DNA of 64,000 nucleotides from CALAED01 sp036378315 (lineage in GTDB: Bacteria > Actinomycetota > Actinomycetes > Streptosporangiales > Streptosporangiaceae). The position numbers and the translations under genes are program-made. Location: the NCBI GenBank assembly GCA_036378315.1, contig DASUWU010000205.1, forward strand, positions 17,349 through 81,348. The letters are read 5' to 3'. This document shows, piece after piece, positions 24,671 through 32,979 of this stretch. The stretch's first letter is position 1, and the number at the start of each line of letters is the position of its first letter. The notes under the pieces are model-generated. The model was not told where the DNA came from and searched no databases. It saw only the letters and a program-made list of their open reading frames with translations.

Positions 24671-25653
24671 AGCAGCCACCAGCCGACGAGCGAAGCGGCG
24701 GCGACCGCGACGGCGAACGTCCCCAGCGAGAAGCGCCAGGCGAACCGCGAGCCGAAGGTGCCCGCCTGCAGCGCGAAGAGCTTCAGGTCCACCATCGGGC
24801 CGACCACGAGGAAGGCCAGCCGCGCGGTCAGCGAGAACTGCTTGAGGCCCGCCGCGACGAAGGCGTCCGCCTCCGAGCACAGCGCGAGCACGACGGCGAG
24901 CACCGCGAGCACGAGCACCGACAGCGGGCCTGGATGCGCGATCGAGTCGACGAGCCGGCGGGGCAGCACGGTCTGCATCGTCGCGGCCGCGGCGGCGCCG
25001 ACGACGAGGAACCCGCCGGCCTGCAGGAAGTCGTGCTGTGCTGTCGCGAAGAAGGCGGACGTTCTGGGGCCGGGGGGTGCCGCGGCGCGGGACCGGACGG
25101 CGGCGGTCACCAGATCGTCGCGGCCGAAGGCGACCCACAGCAGGCCCATCCCGACGGCGGCGAGCAGGCTCGCCAGCAGCCGCGCCAGCACCATCGCCGG
25201 GTGGCCTGGGAAGGCCACGGCGGTGGCCACCAGCACGATGGGGTTGATGGCCGGGGCGGACAGCAGGAACGCCAGTGCCGCGGCCGGGGTCACTCCGGAG
25301 GCGACGAGGCGGGCCGCGATCGGCACCGAGCCGCACTCGCAGCCGGGCAGCGCGGCGCCGGCCGCCGCGGCGGTGGGGACGGCGAGTACCGGCCGCTCCG
25401 GCAGCATCCGGGCGATCGCGCCGGGCGGGACGAACGTCGCGATCGACGCGCTGACCGCCACCCCGAGCACAAGGAAAGGCACGGCCTGGATCGTGATGGC
25501 GACGAAGACCGTCGCCCAGTTCGCCGCGGCCGGATGGCCGAGCAGCCCGGTCAGCGCGGGGCGCAGCGCCACCGCCGCGAGCACCAGCACCGTGACGAGG
25601 GCCAGCCCGGCCTCGGGGAGACGTACGGGAGAACGGACGACCTGGCTGCGCAC
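24667..25653 (-). CDS. Permease (YraQ/UPF0718, ArsP-like)
   Basis: 328 residues from GTG 25653. It has about eight hydrophobic helices, with the family signature PGCECGSVPIAARLVASG near residue 115 and a second half-repeat motif LALCSEADAFVAAGLKQF. Both are typical of the UPF0718/ArsP permeases. Arsenic or metal export is known for some members only. No ribosome site is present; TAGATT ends 7 nt before the start, which suggests a leaderless message. It is co-transcribed with the TIGR03943 gene. A start 9 codons upstream (TTG) is possible but less likely. Confidence 0.85.
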   Translation of the reverse strand: MRSQVVRSPVRLPEAGLALVTVLVLAAVALRPALTGLLGHPAAANWATVFVAITIQAVPFLVLGVAVSASIATFVPPGAIARMLPERPVLAVPTAAAAGAALPGCECGSVPIAARLVASGVTPAAALAFLLSAPAINPIVLVATAVAFPGHPAMVLARLLASLLAAVGMGLLWVAFGRDDLVTAAVRSRAAAPPGPRTSAFFATAQHDFLQAGGFLVVGAAAAATMQTVLPRRLVDSIAHPGPLSVLVLAVLAVVLALCSEADAFVAAGLKQFSLTARLAFLVVGPMVDLKLFALQAGTFGSRFAWRFSLGTFAVAVAAASLVGWWLL

Positions 25654-25813
25654 GGCAGGCAATCTAACCGCAGGCCGCAAGCAGCCACAAACGCCGCAAA
25701 GTCACGCCCGGAGCACGAATTAACCCGACGTCTTCCTGGCGGTCGCCGTGCCGTGGCAGGGTACGCCCGAACGTCGTCCGCAGCCGCCGTCGGACCTCAC
25801 CGGGGAGCCTGCC

Positions 25814-27703
25814 GTGCACGTGTCCTTCCTCCGTACCCGCGCCGCCCGCGCGGGACTGATCGTCGTCGCGCTCGGCGCCGTCGCCGCTGCGCCGCTGGCC
25901 GTCCCGAAGGCGCGGCCCGCCAACGCGGTGACCATCGCCGGCGCGCACACGCTGACCGACAAGGTCGCGGTCACCTGGGCGGGCTCGGGCGGCGGGCACC
26001 GCAGGACGACCGACGTGCACCTCATCGCCTGGAACGACTTCCACGGCAACCTCGAGCCCGGCGGGCTCAACATCTACGGCAGGTTCGCCGGTGGCGCCGC
26101 GTACCTCGCCAAGGCCGTCCACGACCTGCAGGCCCGCCATCCAGGGCACCAGGCGACCGTGGTGGCCGGCGACAACATCGGCGCCAGCCCGCTGGCCAAC
26201 GGGCTGTTCTTCGAGGAGCCGGCCACCGTCGTCAGCAACTTCATGAACATCGACTTCGCCTCGGTCGGCAACCACGAGTTCGACAAGGGCAAGGACGAGC
26301 TGCTGCGCATCCAGAACGGCGGCTGCCGCGCCGACGGCTGCACGGCCGCGCCGTACGCGGTGCCCGGCAGGAGGAAGCCGGTGCAGACCTACCCGGGCGC
26401 CGACTTCCAGTACCTCGCGGCCAACGTGGTCGACAACGCGACCGGCAGGACGCTCTTCCCGGCATACGGCGTCAAGCGCTTCCGCGCGGATAACGGACGA
26501 CCGTTTTCCGTCGGGTTCATCGGTGAGGTACTGCAGGCCACTCCGACGATCGTCACGCCGACCGGCGTGGCCGGGCTCACCTTCACCGACGAGGCGGACG
26601 CCGCCAACAAGGCGGCACGGCGGCTCGCCCGCCAGGGCGTCCGGATCCCCGTGCTCGTCATCCACCAGGGCGGCTTCCAGAACCCGGCGCCGGCCGCACC
26701 GAACGGCTGCGCGGGCAACCTGGCCGGCAGCGACATCGAGAAGATCGTCCAGCGGCTCGATCCGTCCATCAAGATCATCGTCTCCGGGCACACCCACGCC
26801 GAGTACCGCTGCACCATCACGGTGGGCGGCGTCACCCGGCTGATCACCAGCGCCGCGTCGTTCGGCCGCATCCTGAGCGACATCAAGCTCACCGTCGACG
26901 ACAGGACCGGGACGCTGCTCGCCGCCGACGCCACCAACTCGATCGTCGAGAACGCCCTCAACGCCCCCGGCCCCGGCGTCGTACGGCAGGACGACCCGTC
27001 GAAGGCCGACCCCAAGGTCGCGGCCATCGTCAAGCAGTACGTCGACGCGGCGGCTCCGCTGGCCAACAAGGTGATCGGCAAGATCCAGGGTGACCTGACC
27101 CGCGACCAGACCCCGCTCGGCGAGACGACCCTCGGCGACGTGATCGGCGACGCGCAGCTCGCCGCCACCGCCGACCCCGCCAAGGGCGGCGCCCAGGTCG
27201 CGTTCATGAACCCGGGCGGTGTCCGGGCCGACCTGCGGGCCTCTGACATCTCCTCGGGCGGCGAGGCGGTCGGCGAGGTCACCTACGGCGAGGCGTTCAC
27301 CGTGCAGCCGTTCGGCAACAGCCTGGTCACCAAGACCATGACCGGTGACATGGTGCGGCGCGTCCTGGAGCAGCAGTTCCCCGGCTGCGGTGGCCAGACC
27401 ACCCAGCGCGTCCTGCAGCCGTCGGCGACGCTGCGCTACCAGTCGAACCCGAACGCCGCCACCTGCGCGGGCAAGGTCGGCGAGATCAGGGTGAACGACA
27501 CCGTCCTCACCCCGACGACCAGCCTGCGGGTCACGATGAACAGCTTCCTCGCCACCGGCGGCGACGGGTTCACGGTCTTCAACGAGGGCACCGACGCCCT
27601 CGGCGGCGCGCAGGACATCGACGCCCTCGCCGACTACCTGACCGCGGCGGGCCCCGACGGGCTCCCCGTCCCCGCCACCGACCGCATCGTCCCTGTTCCC
27701 TAG
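25814..27703 (+). CDS. Secreted 5'-nucleotidase/2',3'-cyclic phosphodiesterase family protein
   Basis: 629 residues from GTG 25814, with GGGGAG 6 nt upstream, followed by a Sec signal peptide (AGLIVVALGAVAAAPLAVPK). The metallophosphatase domain covers about 65-360: D-x-H variant in LIAWNDFHGNL, GDNIGASPL, GNHEFDKG, and SGHTHAEY. The C-terminal 5'-nucleotidase domain covers 400-625 with NPGGVRADL and GDGFTVF. It should hydrolyse extracellular nucleotides to nucleosides and phosphate. It is a monocistronic plus-strand gene, divergent from the leaderless permease. No pho-box was identified by eye. Confidence 0.9.
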   Translation: MHVSFLRTRAARAGLIVVALGAVAAAPLAVPKARPANAVTIAGAHTLTDKVAVTWAGSGGGHRRTTDVHLIAWNDFHGNLEPGGLNIYGRFAGGAAYLAKAVHDLQARHPGHQATVVAGDNIGASPLANGLFFEEPATVVSNFMNIDFASVGNHEFDKGKDELLRIQNGGCRADGCTAAPYAVPGRRKPVQTYPGADFQYLAANVVDNATGRTLFPAYGVKRFRADNGRPFSVGFIGEVLQATPTIVTPTGVAGLTFTDEADAANKAARRLARQGVRIPVLVIHQGGFQNPAPAAPNGCAGNLAGSDIEKIVQRLDPSIKIIVSGHTHAEYRCTITVGGVTRLITSAASFGRILSDIKLTVDDRTGTLLAADATNSIVENALNAPGPGVVRQDDPSKADPKVAAIVKQYVDAAAPLANKVIGKIQGDLTRDQTPLGETTLGDVIGDAQLAATADPAKGGAQVAFMNPGGVRADLRASDISSGGEAVGEVTYGEAFTVQPFGNSLVTKTMTGDMVRRVLEQQFPGCGGQTTQRVLQPSATLRYQSNPNAATCAGKVGEIRVNDTVLTPTTSLRVTMNSFLATGGDGFTVFNEGTDALGGAQDIDALADYLTAAGPDGLPVPATDRIVPVP

Positions 27704-27743
27704 TTCCCTAAAGGTCGTTCCCCAGAGATCCTTTGAAGATCCC

Positions 27744-28499
27744 TCAGAGGCGGGCGGTGAGCTGGGCGCCGGGACAGGTGAGGGTCACGGCGGCGATGCG
27801 GTCGACCGGGATGCCGATAGTGGCCTGCCACGAGCCCTGACCGCGCTCCACGGTCATGGTGCCGAGGGTGAACTGCCGGCCGTCCCGGGTGGTGAGGCGT
27901 ACGTCATAGCGGCCGGGCACCGCGGCACCGCGGACGATGACGAGGATCCAGGACGGCTGGCCCTCGTAGGCGAACATCTGGCCGGCCGGCGACGTGGGCG
28001 GCGCGAGGAGCGGGGCGGCGCGCAGGTAGCGGCCGTGCGCGACGGCCAGCGTGTGCCGGTAGCCCGCGGCCAGGTCCCGGTCGGCGCCAGTGCGCCACCA
28101 GACGGCGAGCCCGGCGATCGCCGCGGTCAGCACCACGGCGGCCGCCCGTAGCGAGACCGTGCGCAGCGAGACCGTGCGCAGCGAGCCCCTCCGTAGCGAG
28201 CCCGTGCGCAGGCGGGCCCGGCGCGGCGCTGGCCCGCCGTGGCGGGCCGGGGCCGCCGCCCCAGCGGGGCCGCTCAGGCCGGCGAGGACGCGCGACTCGA
28301 AGCCTGGCGGCGGCTCGCGTTCCGGCGTGAGCAGGAGCAGGCCGTCGGCGACCGCGGTCGCCGACTGCAGGTCGCCGCGGCAGCGGACGCAGCGGGCGAG
28401 GTGGCCAAGTGCGGGGGCGCGTTCGTCGCCGGCGGCGATCCCGAAGGCCAGTTCGGGGATGAGCTCGTCGGTGCGCACGCAGTCCATCCGGTCAGGCAT
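27744..28499 (-). CDS. Anti-sigma factor with zinc (ZAS) motif
   Basis: 251 residues. The cytoplasmic ZAS domain has H-x3-C-x2-C in HLARCVRCRGDL near residue 33. After an Ala/Arg-rich linker, a single helix spans about 120-138 (AAAVVLTAAIAGLAVWW), then an outer domain of about 110 residues (QPSWILVIVRGAAVPGRYDV, ATIGIPVDRIAAVTLTCPG). The linker contains five imperfect SLRTV units coded by a 15-bp DNA repeat. Its start overlaps the sigma-factor stop by 8 nt. It should hold that sigma factor inactive at the membrane until the outer domain receives a signal and it is cleaved. Confidence 0.88.
   Translation of the reverse strand: MPDRMDCVRTDELIPELAFGIAAGDERAPALGHLARCVRCRGDLQSATAVADGLLLLTPEREPPPGFESRVLAGLSGPAGAAAPARHGGPAPRRARLRTGSLRRGSLRTVSLRTVSLRAAAVVLTAAIAGLAVWWRTGADRDLAAGYRHTLAVAHGRYLRAAPLLAPPTSPAGQMFAYEGQPSWILVIVRGAAVPGRYDVRLTTRDGRQFTLGTMTVERGQGSWQATIGIPVDRIAAVTLTCPGAQLTARL
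28147..28211. repeat. 15-bp tandem repeat in the anti-sigma linker
   Basis: About four copies of a 15-bp unit (GTGCGCAGCGAGACC type) encode LRTVS repeats between the zinc domain and the membrane helix. Such an in-frame minisatellite changes linker length without breaking the frame. Confidence 0.65.
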
Positions 28500-29037
28500 C
28501 GGTCACCCCCATCGCGTCCCTGAGCCTGGCGAGCCCGCGGCGGATCCGTGTCTTGGCCGTGCCGAGCGGGATGTCCTCCCGTTCGGCGATCTCTCTCGCG
28601 GTCAGCCCGTAGAAGACAGACAGCACGATCGACGTGCTCTGCTCGGAGGGAAGCGTCCGCAGCGCGGCCCTGACCAGGTCGATGTCCTCGAAGCCGGCGG
28701 CCGGGGAGTCGGTTGACCTCGCGGTCAGCGAGGCGGTGAGCAGATGCGGGTCGATGGGCAGTTCGTGGCGCAGCCGGATGGCGTCGATCGCGAGGTTGCG
28801 TGTGATCGTCAGCAGCCAGGTGGACACCCGGCTGCGGCGTGAGTCGTACGCGGCGGCATGCCGCCAGACCCGCAGAAACGCCTCCTGGGCCACCTCCTCG
28901 GCGATCGCGGACGAACCGACGATCGAGTAGGCGAGGCCGTACACGCGGGCTTGATATCGGCGGACAAATACCGCCGCGCTGTCCGTGTCGCCCGACGCCA
29001 TTCCGGCGAGCAGCGATTCATCGGTGAGGGTCCCCAC
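28492..29037 (-). CDS. ECF-family RNA polymerase sigma factor
   Basis: 181 residues from GTG 29037. Sigma region 2 covers 12-85 (FVRRYQARVYGLAYSIVGSS, EEVAQEAFLRVWRHAAAYD, STWLLTITRNLAIDAIR), region 4 about 118-175 (LRTLPSEQSTSIVLSVFYGL, REIAEREDIPLGTAKTRIRR). It is close to the SigK-like group by overall look. It overlaps its anti-sigma gene by 8 nt. A divergent lipoprotein/cytochrome b operon starts 110 bp away and is the first candidate target. The region between them contains CATCCC and CCGTAA elements on the minus strand, but their spacing (24 nt) does not fit one promoter. Confidence 0.92.
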   Translation of the reverse strand: MGTLTDESLLAGMASGDTDSAAVFVRRYQARVYGLAYSIVGSSAIAEEVAQEAFLRVWRHAAAYDSRRSRVSTWLLTITRNLAIDAIRLRHELPIDPHLLTASLTARSTDSPAAGFEDIDLVRAALRTLPSEQSTSIVLSVFYGLTAREIAEREDIPLGTAKTRIRRGLARLRDAMGVTDA

Positions 29038-29147
29038 TCTCAGAATTACGGTCCAACCGTCCCCAAAGGGTTCACGGGATGACTGAATCTCTTACGGGTT
29101 GCCGCCCGTATCACCGCACAAGAGCCGATCTCAGCGAGGAGGAACGC

Positions 29148-29645
29148 ATGCGACCGGGGTACACCGTGCCGAGCATCATCGGGGTCGCGTTCATGGCCGC
29201 TGCCCTTGCGGGCTGCGGCGGCAACTCGAACGCGGCGAGCGGCGGACAGGGATCAGGCGGGCAGGGCTCCGGCGGCCAGCAGGGCAGCTCGGCGCTGACC
29301 ATCACGGAGCCGACGAATGGCGCCACTGTGACCTTGCCCTTTACCGTCAAATACACTACGAGTGAACCACTCGGCCCGACCGACTCAGGCAAGGACCACG
29401 TCCACGTGTTCCTCGACGGGAAGAAGAACGAATACACGGTCGTCCCGACCAACTCTTACGAGATCAAGAATGCGCCGGCCGGAAAGCACGAGATCGACGT
29501 GACGCTGCAGCACGCCGACCATTCACCCGTGGGACCGACGGCCAAGATCATGGTCAACATAACCGGCGCGGGCACCGGCGGCGGCACGGGCGGCGGCACC
29601 GGTGGCGGCGGGTACAGCTACGGCAACGGTGGCAATGGATACTGA
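29148..29645 (+). CDS. Lipoprotein with DUF4399-like domain
   Basis: 165 residues from ATG 29148, with GAGGAGG 5 nt upstream. The lipobox LAGC (MAAALAGCGG) is at residue 24, followed by a Gly/Gln/Ser tether. The domain (LTITEPTNGATVTLPFTVKY, KDHVHVFLDGKKNEYTVV, GKHEIDVTLQHADHSPVG) matches the short beta-sandwich with an HVHVF/L core seen in DUF4399-type secreted proteins. The end is a Gly/Tyr tail. It overlaps the cytochrome gene by 11 nt and is divergent from an ECF sigma gene. It is probably part of that regulon and acts at the outer membrane face with the cytochrome. Confidence 0.8.
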   Translation: MRPGYTVPSIIGVAFMAAALAGCGGNSNAASGGQGSGGQGSGGQQGSSALTITEPTNGATVTLPFTVKYTTSEPLGPTDSGKDHVHVFLDGKKNEYTVVPTNSYEIKNAPAGKHEIDVTLQHADHSPVGPTAKIMVNITGAGTGGGTGGGTGGGGYSYGNGGNGY

Positions 29646-30375
29646 GCGGACGGACCGGCCGGCCGGGCCGGGTGACCGCGCGGACCCCGAGGTGGTCCAG
29701 CGGTACTCGCGCCCGGTGCGCTGGTTCCACGCCGGCGTCTACGTGTCCGTCCTGCTCCTGTTGATCACGGGCTGGTGGCTGCTCGCCGGGAACGAGGGCA
29801 AACCCAGCCCGCTCTCCCGGCTGTTCGGGACACCCGACACCACGTTGCACAAGGACGTCGGCTGGGCACTGGCCGCACTCGCCGTGGCCGGCATCGCGCT
29901 CGGGCCGCGCGTGGTCCGTACGTTCGTCGTCGAGTCGCTGCGGTTCAGGAGGCCGGACGGGCGGTGGTTCATCGCCTGGCCGGCCGCCATCCTGACCGGC
30001 CGGTTCTCGCGGCACGAGGGTCACTTCGACCCCGGCCAGCGGATCATGAACGTGCTGCTCACGCTCGGCCTCGTCATCCTGGTCGGCAGCGGCATCGGGC
30101 TCGTCGAAGTGCACGGCGGCTCTGCGTTCGTGGTGTTCGCCAAGATGCACAAGTGGTCGACGTACGCGGTCACGGCGCTGCTCGCCGGGCACATCCTGGT
30201 CGCCGCCGGCGTGCTGCCCGGCTACCGCGGCGTGTGGCGGTCGATGCATTTCGGCGGGCGGCTGCGCGCCGGCGTGGCGCGCAGGCTGTGGCCCGGCTGG
30301 TTCGAACGCGCCCAGTCTACGGAAACCGCCCACCGGGGACAATCAGGCATAGGACGACACAAAAGGACACGTTGA
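29635..30375 (+). CDS. Cytochrome b-type membrane protein (FdhI/Ni-Fe hydrogenase b-like)
   Basis: 246 residues from ATG 29635. It has four helices with candidate haem ligands: RWFHAGVYVSVLLLLITGWW (His near 28), HKDVGWALAALAVAGIALG (His near 82), GQRIMNVLLTLGLVILVGSG, and MHKWSTYAVTALLAGHILVA (two His near 176 and 189). This is the di-haem cytochrome b561/FdhI pattern. It moves electrons between quinone and a periplasmic or outer partner. No dehydrogenase or hydrogenase is coded beside it; the preceding lipoprotein may be its partner. The start lies inside the lipoprotein's last codons. Confidence 0.85.
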   Translation: MDTERTDRPAGPGDRADPEVVQRYSRPVRWFHAGVYVSVLLLLITGWWLLAGNEGKPSPLSRLFGTPDTTLHKDVGWALAALAVAGIALGPRVVRTFVVESLRFRRPDGRWFIAWPAAILTGRFSRHEGHFDPGQRIMNVLLTLGLVILVGSGIGLVEVHGGSAFVVFAKMHKWSTYAVTALLAGHILVAAGVLPGYRGVWRSMHFGGRLRAGVARRLWPGWFERAQSTETAHRGQSGIGRHKRTR

Positions 30376-30381
30376 CCCGTC

Positions 30382-30600
30382 ATGAACTGCCCCAGGCTGA
30401 CATGTATCGGGGTTTATCTCGTCGGCGCGCTCGACGACACCGAGCGCATTCAAATGTACGACCATCTGGACCGGTGTCCGGAATGTCAGCGGGAGTTCGA
30501 GGACCTCGCCCCCGTGGTCGAGTTCCTCGCCGGGGCGAGCACCCCGTTAGCGAGTCAGCGCGAAACACGCGATCGCGGCCGCGGCCACGACATTGAGTGA
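30382..30600 (+). CDS. Small soluble zinc-finger (anti-sigma-like) protein
   Basis: 72 residues from ATG 30382, 6 nt after the cytochrome gene. The sequence has the zf-HC2/ZAS core: CPRLTCIGVYLVGALDDTER with an early Cys, then H-x3-C-x2-C in DHLDRCPECQREFEDL. There is no membrane helix, so it could be a soluble anti-sigma factor or zinc-binding regulator. It is the last gene of the lipoprotein/cytochrome operon, and its last 18 codons overlap the convergent methyltransferase gene. Its partner is unknown; the ECF factor divergent from this operon is one option. Confidence 0.75.
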   Translation: MNCPRLTCIGVYLVGALDDTERIQMYDHLDRCPECQREFEDLAPVVEFLAGASTPLASQRETRDRGRGHDIE

Positions 30601-31359
30601 GTCGACCCCCCGGCGCAGGGCGGTCGCGCTCATCGGGATCCGGACGGCGACGTCCGCCTCGTGCAGCCAGCGCGAGGACAGGCCGTCGCCCTCCGCGCCG
30701 AGCAGCAGCGCGCACCGGTCCCCGGGATCGACCTCGCCGATCGGCTCGGCGTCCGCCGCCGGGGTCAGCGCGAGCAGCCGGAAACCGGCGGCGCGCAGCT
30801 CGCCGAGCCCGTCGTACCAGTTGGTCATCCTGGCGTACGGCACCGCGAACACCGCTCCCATCGAGACCTTCACCGCCCGCCGGTAGAGCGGGTCGGTGCA
30901 GCGCGGCGCCAGCACGACGGCGTCGACGCCCAACGCCGCGGCGCACCGGATGACCGCGCCGAGGTTGGTGTGGTCGACGATGTCCTCGCACACGATGACC
31001 CGGCCGGCGCCGGCGATGACGTCGGCCACCGCCGGCAGCGGCAGCCGCTCCATGGACGCGAGCGCGCCGCGGTGCACGGCGTAGCCGGCGACGGACTCCG
31101 CCGTGGCGTCGTCGACGATGTACGCCGGCGCGCCGGTGCCGTCCAGCACGTCGGCGAGCGGCTCGACCCACCGCTCGGCCATGAGGAACGAGCGCACCGG
31201 GTAGCCGGCGGCCAACGCCCGCCTGATCACCTTCTCGCCCTCGGCGATGAACAGCCCGTGCGCCGGCTCCAGGCTCCTGCGCAGCTGTACGTCGCGCAGC
31301 CCGACGAAGTCGCGGAGGCGTACGTCGGCCGCGTCGGCCACGGGGACGAGATGGGCCAC
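30547..31359 (-). CDS. TrmH/SpoU-family RNA 2'-O-methyltransferase
   Basis: 270 residues from GTG 31359, with no ribosome site. TAGGCT ends 6 nt upstream, which suggests a leaderless message. N-terminal substrate-binding domain (GLFIAEGEKVIRRAL), then the SPOUT knot: motif 1 EDIVDHTNLGAVIRCAAALG, motif 2 LLLGAEGDGLS, motif 3 IPMSATALRRGVDSLNVVAA. It methylates a ribose in tRNA or rRNA using S-adenosylmethionine. The exact target is not readable. Confidence 0.9.
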   Translation of the reverse strand: MAHLVPVADAADVRLRDFVGLRDVQLRRSLEPAHGLFIAEGEKVIRRALAAGYPVRSFLMAERWVEPLADVLDGTGAPAYIVDDATAESVAGYAVHRGALASMERLPLPAVADVIAGAGRVIVCEDIVDHTNLGAVIRCAAALGVDAVVLAPRCTDPLYRRAVKVSMGAVFAVPYARMTNWYDGLGELRAAGFRLLALTPAADAEPIGEVDPGDRCALLLGAEGDGLSSRWLHEADVAVRIPMSATALRRGVDSLNVVAAAAIACFALTR

Positions 31360-31406
31360 GCCCGCAGCCTACGGGCCCGCCGGGGCGCCCGGCCGGACGG
31401 CCGCCG

Positions 31407-32486
31407 TCAGGCCTGGAAGACCCCGCTGCGCCGCCGCCTGTGCGTGCCCTTGCGACGCCTGGCGTCCGCCGGCCGGTTCAGCCGGACCTGGGTGAGCAGC
31501 AGCGAGAACGCGACGAGCAGCGCGGCCAACCACGCCGCCTGCGTGCTGGCCAGCCGCTGGAAGGTCAGCTCCTGCGGCTCCGGCGACGCGGCGCGCAGGG
31601 CGCCCATGTTCTGCGCCGGCCCGGCGCCCGCCAACGCCGGGCTGCCGGCCCCCTGCTGCTGCGGAGCGATCTGCGGGAACTGGGCGGCCGGCGGAGCGCC
31701 CGCCGTTGCCGGCGCCAGCCCGCTCAGCGCGCTCGGCGGCACGTACGCGGCGCCGCTCCCCGGCGCCAACGCTCCGGCGTTCACCCCGGCACTGCCCGAC
31801 GTGCCACCCGCGCCGGCACCACCCGTGCCGCCTGAGTCGGTGGTGGCCGACGTGGTGCTCGCCGTCGGCTTCTTCACGGTGATGTCGAACGTCTCTTTCC
31901 ACGACGTGGCGCCGGATGCCGTGGCGGCCGCCGAGAACCTGATGCTCCCCGCCGCCGTCCCCTTGGGGACGGTGATGGTGACCGGGATTCGCCGGCCGGT
32001 CTCGTTCACCGTGCCGAGGTCGCAGCCGCCGGTGATCCGCGTGCAGGTCGCCGCGATGCTCGTCTTCTTCGACGTCGCCAGCTTGAGGGCGACCTTGGAG
32101 GCGTCGGGAACCGAGTAGACGTGGACGCTCGTCGTCACCGACTGGCCGGGAAGGACGCTCCGGGAAGAGGGCGGCGCGATCTCACCGTGCAGCCTCCGCG
32201 GCGTCGGCGTTGGCGTCGGGGTCGATCCCGATTCGCCGGTCTGCGTGTCGGTCGGGGTCGGGCTGGGGGAGCCGCCGGGGTCGGTCGAGCCGCTAGGAGG
32301 CGTCGAAGAGGTCGGGCTGGTGGACGTGGTCGGGGTCGTCGAGGCGGTGGGCGTGGAGCTATCACTTCCCGATGGGCTGGGGGTGGGCGTGGAGTCCGCC
32401 AGCGCCGACGTGCTGGCTCCTGCCGCCAGGATCGCCGCTGTGCCGAGCCCCAGGAAGATCGGGTTGCGTACGGGCCGTGACCGCAC
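31407..32486 (-). CDS. Cell-surface protein with signal peptide and C-terminal anchor
   Basis: 359 residues. GTG 32486 was chosen because GGAGG ends 8 nt upstream; a GTG 9 nt earlier sits on that site. Signal peptide near 8-30 (NPIFLGLGTAAILAAGASTS), then a Ser/Thr/Pro-rich stalk, one beta domain of about 120 residues (SVTTSVHVYSVPDASKVALK, GCDLGTVNETGRRIPVTITV), an Ala/Gly/Pro linker and a final helix (AAWLAALLVAFSLLLTQVR) with a very basic tail. It has the layout of a wall/membrane-anchored surface protein, but no LPxTG sortase motif. The two Cys in the domain probably pair. Function unknown. Confidence 0.75.
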   Translation of the reverse strand: MRSRPVRNPIFLGLGTAAILAAGASTSALADSTPTPSPSGSDSSTPTASTTPTTSTSPTSSTPPSGSTDPGGSPSPTPTDTQTGESGSTPTPTPTPRRLHGEIAPPSSRSVLPGQSVTTSVHVYSVPDASKVALKLATSKKTSIAATCTRITGGCDLGTVNETGRRIPVTITVPKGTAAGSIRFSAAATASGATSWKETFDITVKKPTASTTSATTDSGGTGGAGAGGTSGSAGVNAGALAPGSGAAYVPPSALSGLAPATAGAPPAAQFPQIAPQQQGAGSPALAGAGPAQNMGALRAASPEPQELTFQRLASTQAAWLAALLVAFSLLLTQVRLNRPADARRRKGTHRRRRSGVFQA

Positions 32487-32583
32487 GGACAGCACCTCCG
32501 TCGCATCGCCGTTGATCGTCCAGCTTCTCGGACTACCCGAGGGAGCGCAACAGAATCATCCCAACACGGGTCAACGCGCGGGC

Positions 32584-32979
32584 TCAACCATTGGTTCCTG
32601 GTTGCATGCCCTGAGTGAATATTTCATGGAGGTCGGTCACCTCGGCGCGCGGTGCCCACGTCTGCCACACGCCGTAGTCGATGCGATCGAGCCCGAGCCG
32701 CTGGGCCACCGGGAACCGGCCGCCGGCGTACTCCACCCGCACCCACGTCTCGTGTTCGCCGACGACGATGAACGGCTCGCCGCGCCACCGGCAGACCGTG
32801 CGCACGTAGCGGAGGTCCTCGACCTCTTCGGGAGGGACGACCCGCACGTACCTGGCCGGCCTGGCCTCGTCGAACCCGTCGGCGGGCTGCGCCGAGTACA
32901 GCCGCACCTCGCCGTCGCCGCCGGGGCTGGCCTCGTACTCCGTGCCGCGCCAGCGCGCCACGTACCCATCCCTGATCAC
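32584..32979 (-). CDS. Hypothetical protein coupled to the SseB-repeat gene
   Basis: 131 residues from GTG 32979, overlapping the preceding stop as GTGA, so the two are translated together. The sequence (VIRDGYVARWRGTEYEASPG, LYSAQPADGFDEARPARYVR, GEPFIVVGEHETWVRVEYAG) looks like a small beta-rich domain and shares its style with the C-terminal part of the larger neighbour (LYYLGRDRSERFVAVYDPDR-like strands). No family recognised. No signal or helix. It probably works in the same complex as the SseB protein. Confidence 0.7.
   Translation of the reverse strand: MIRDGYVARWRGTEYEASPGGDGEVRLYSAQPADGFDEARPARYVRVVPPEEVEDLRYVRTVCRWRGEPFIVVGEHETWVRVEYAGGRFPVAQRLGLDRIDYGVWQTWAPRAEVTDLHEIFTQGMQPGTNG

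Noticed and set aside
23902..25750. Zur box for the TIGR03943/permease pair
   Set aside because: The pair is Zur-controlled in Bacillus, but no TGAAAATGATTTTCA-like site is visible upstream of either gene.
25748..25813. Longer start for the 5'-nucleotidase
   Set aside because: The extension lacks a ribosome site and would place a polar stretch before the signal peptide; GTG 25814 has GGGGAG at the right distance.
29038..29147. ECF promoter pair between sigma gene and lipoprotein gene
   Set aside because: CATCCC and CCGTAA elements are present on the minus strand but 24 nt apart, too far for a single promoter; no confident boxes on the plus strand.
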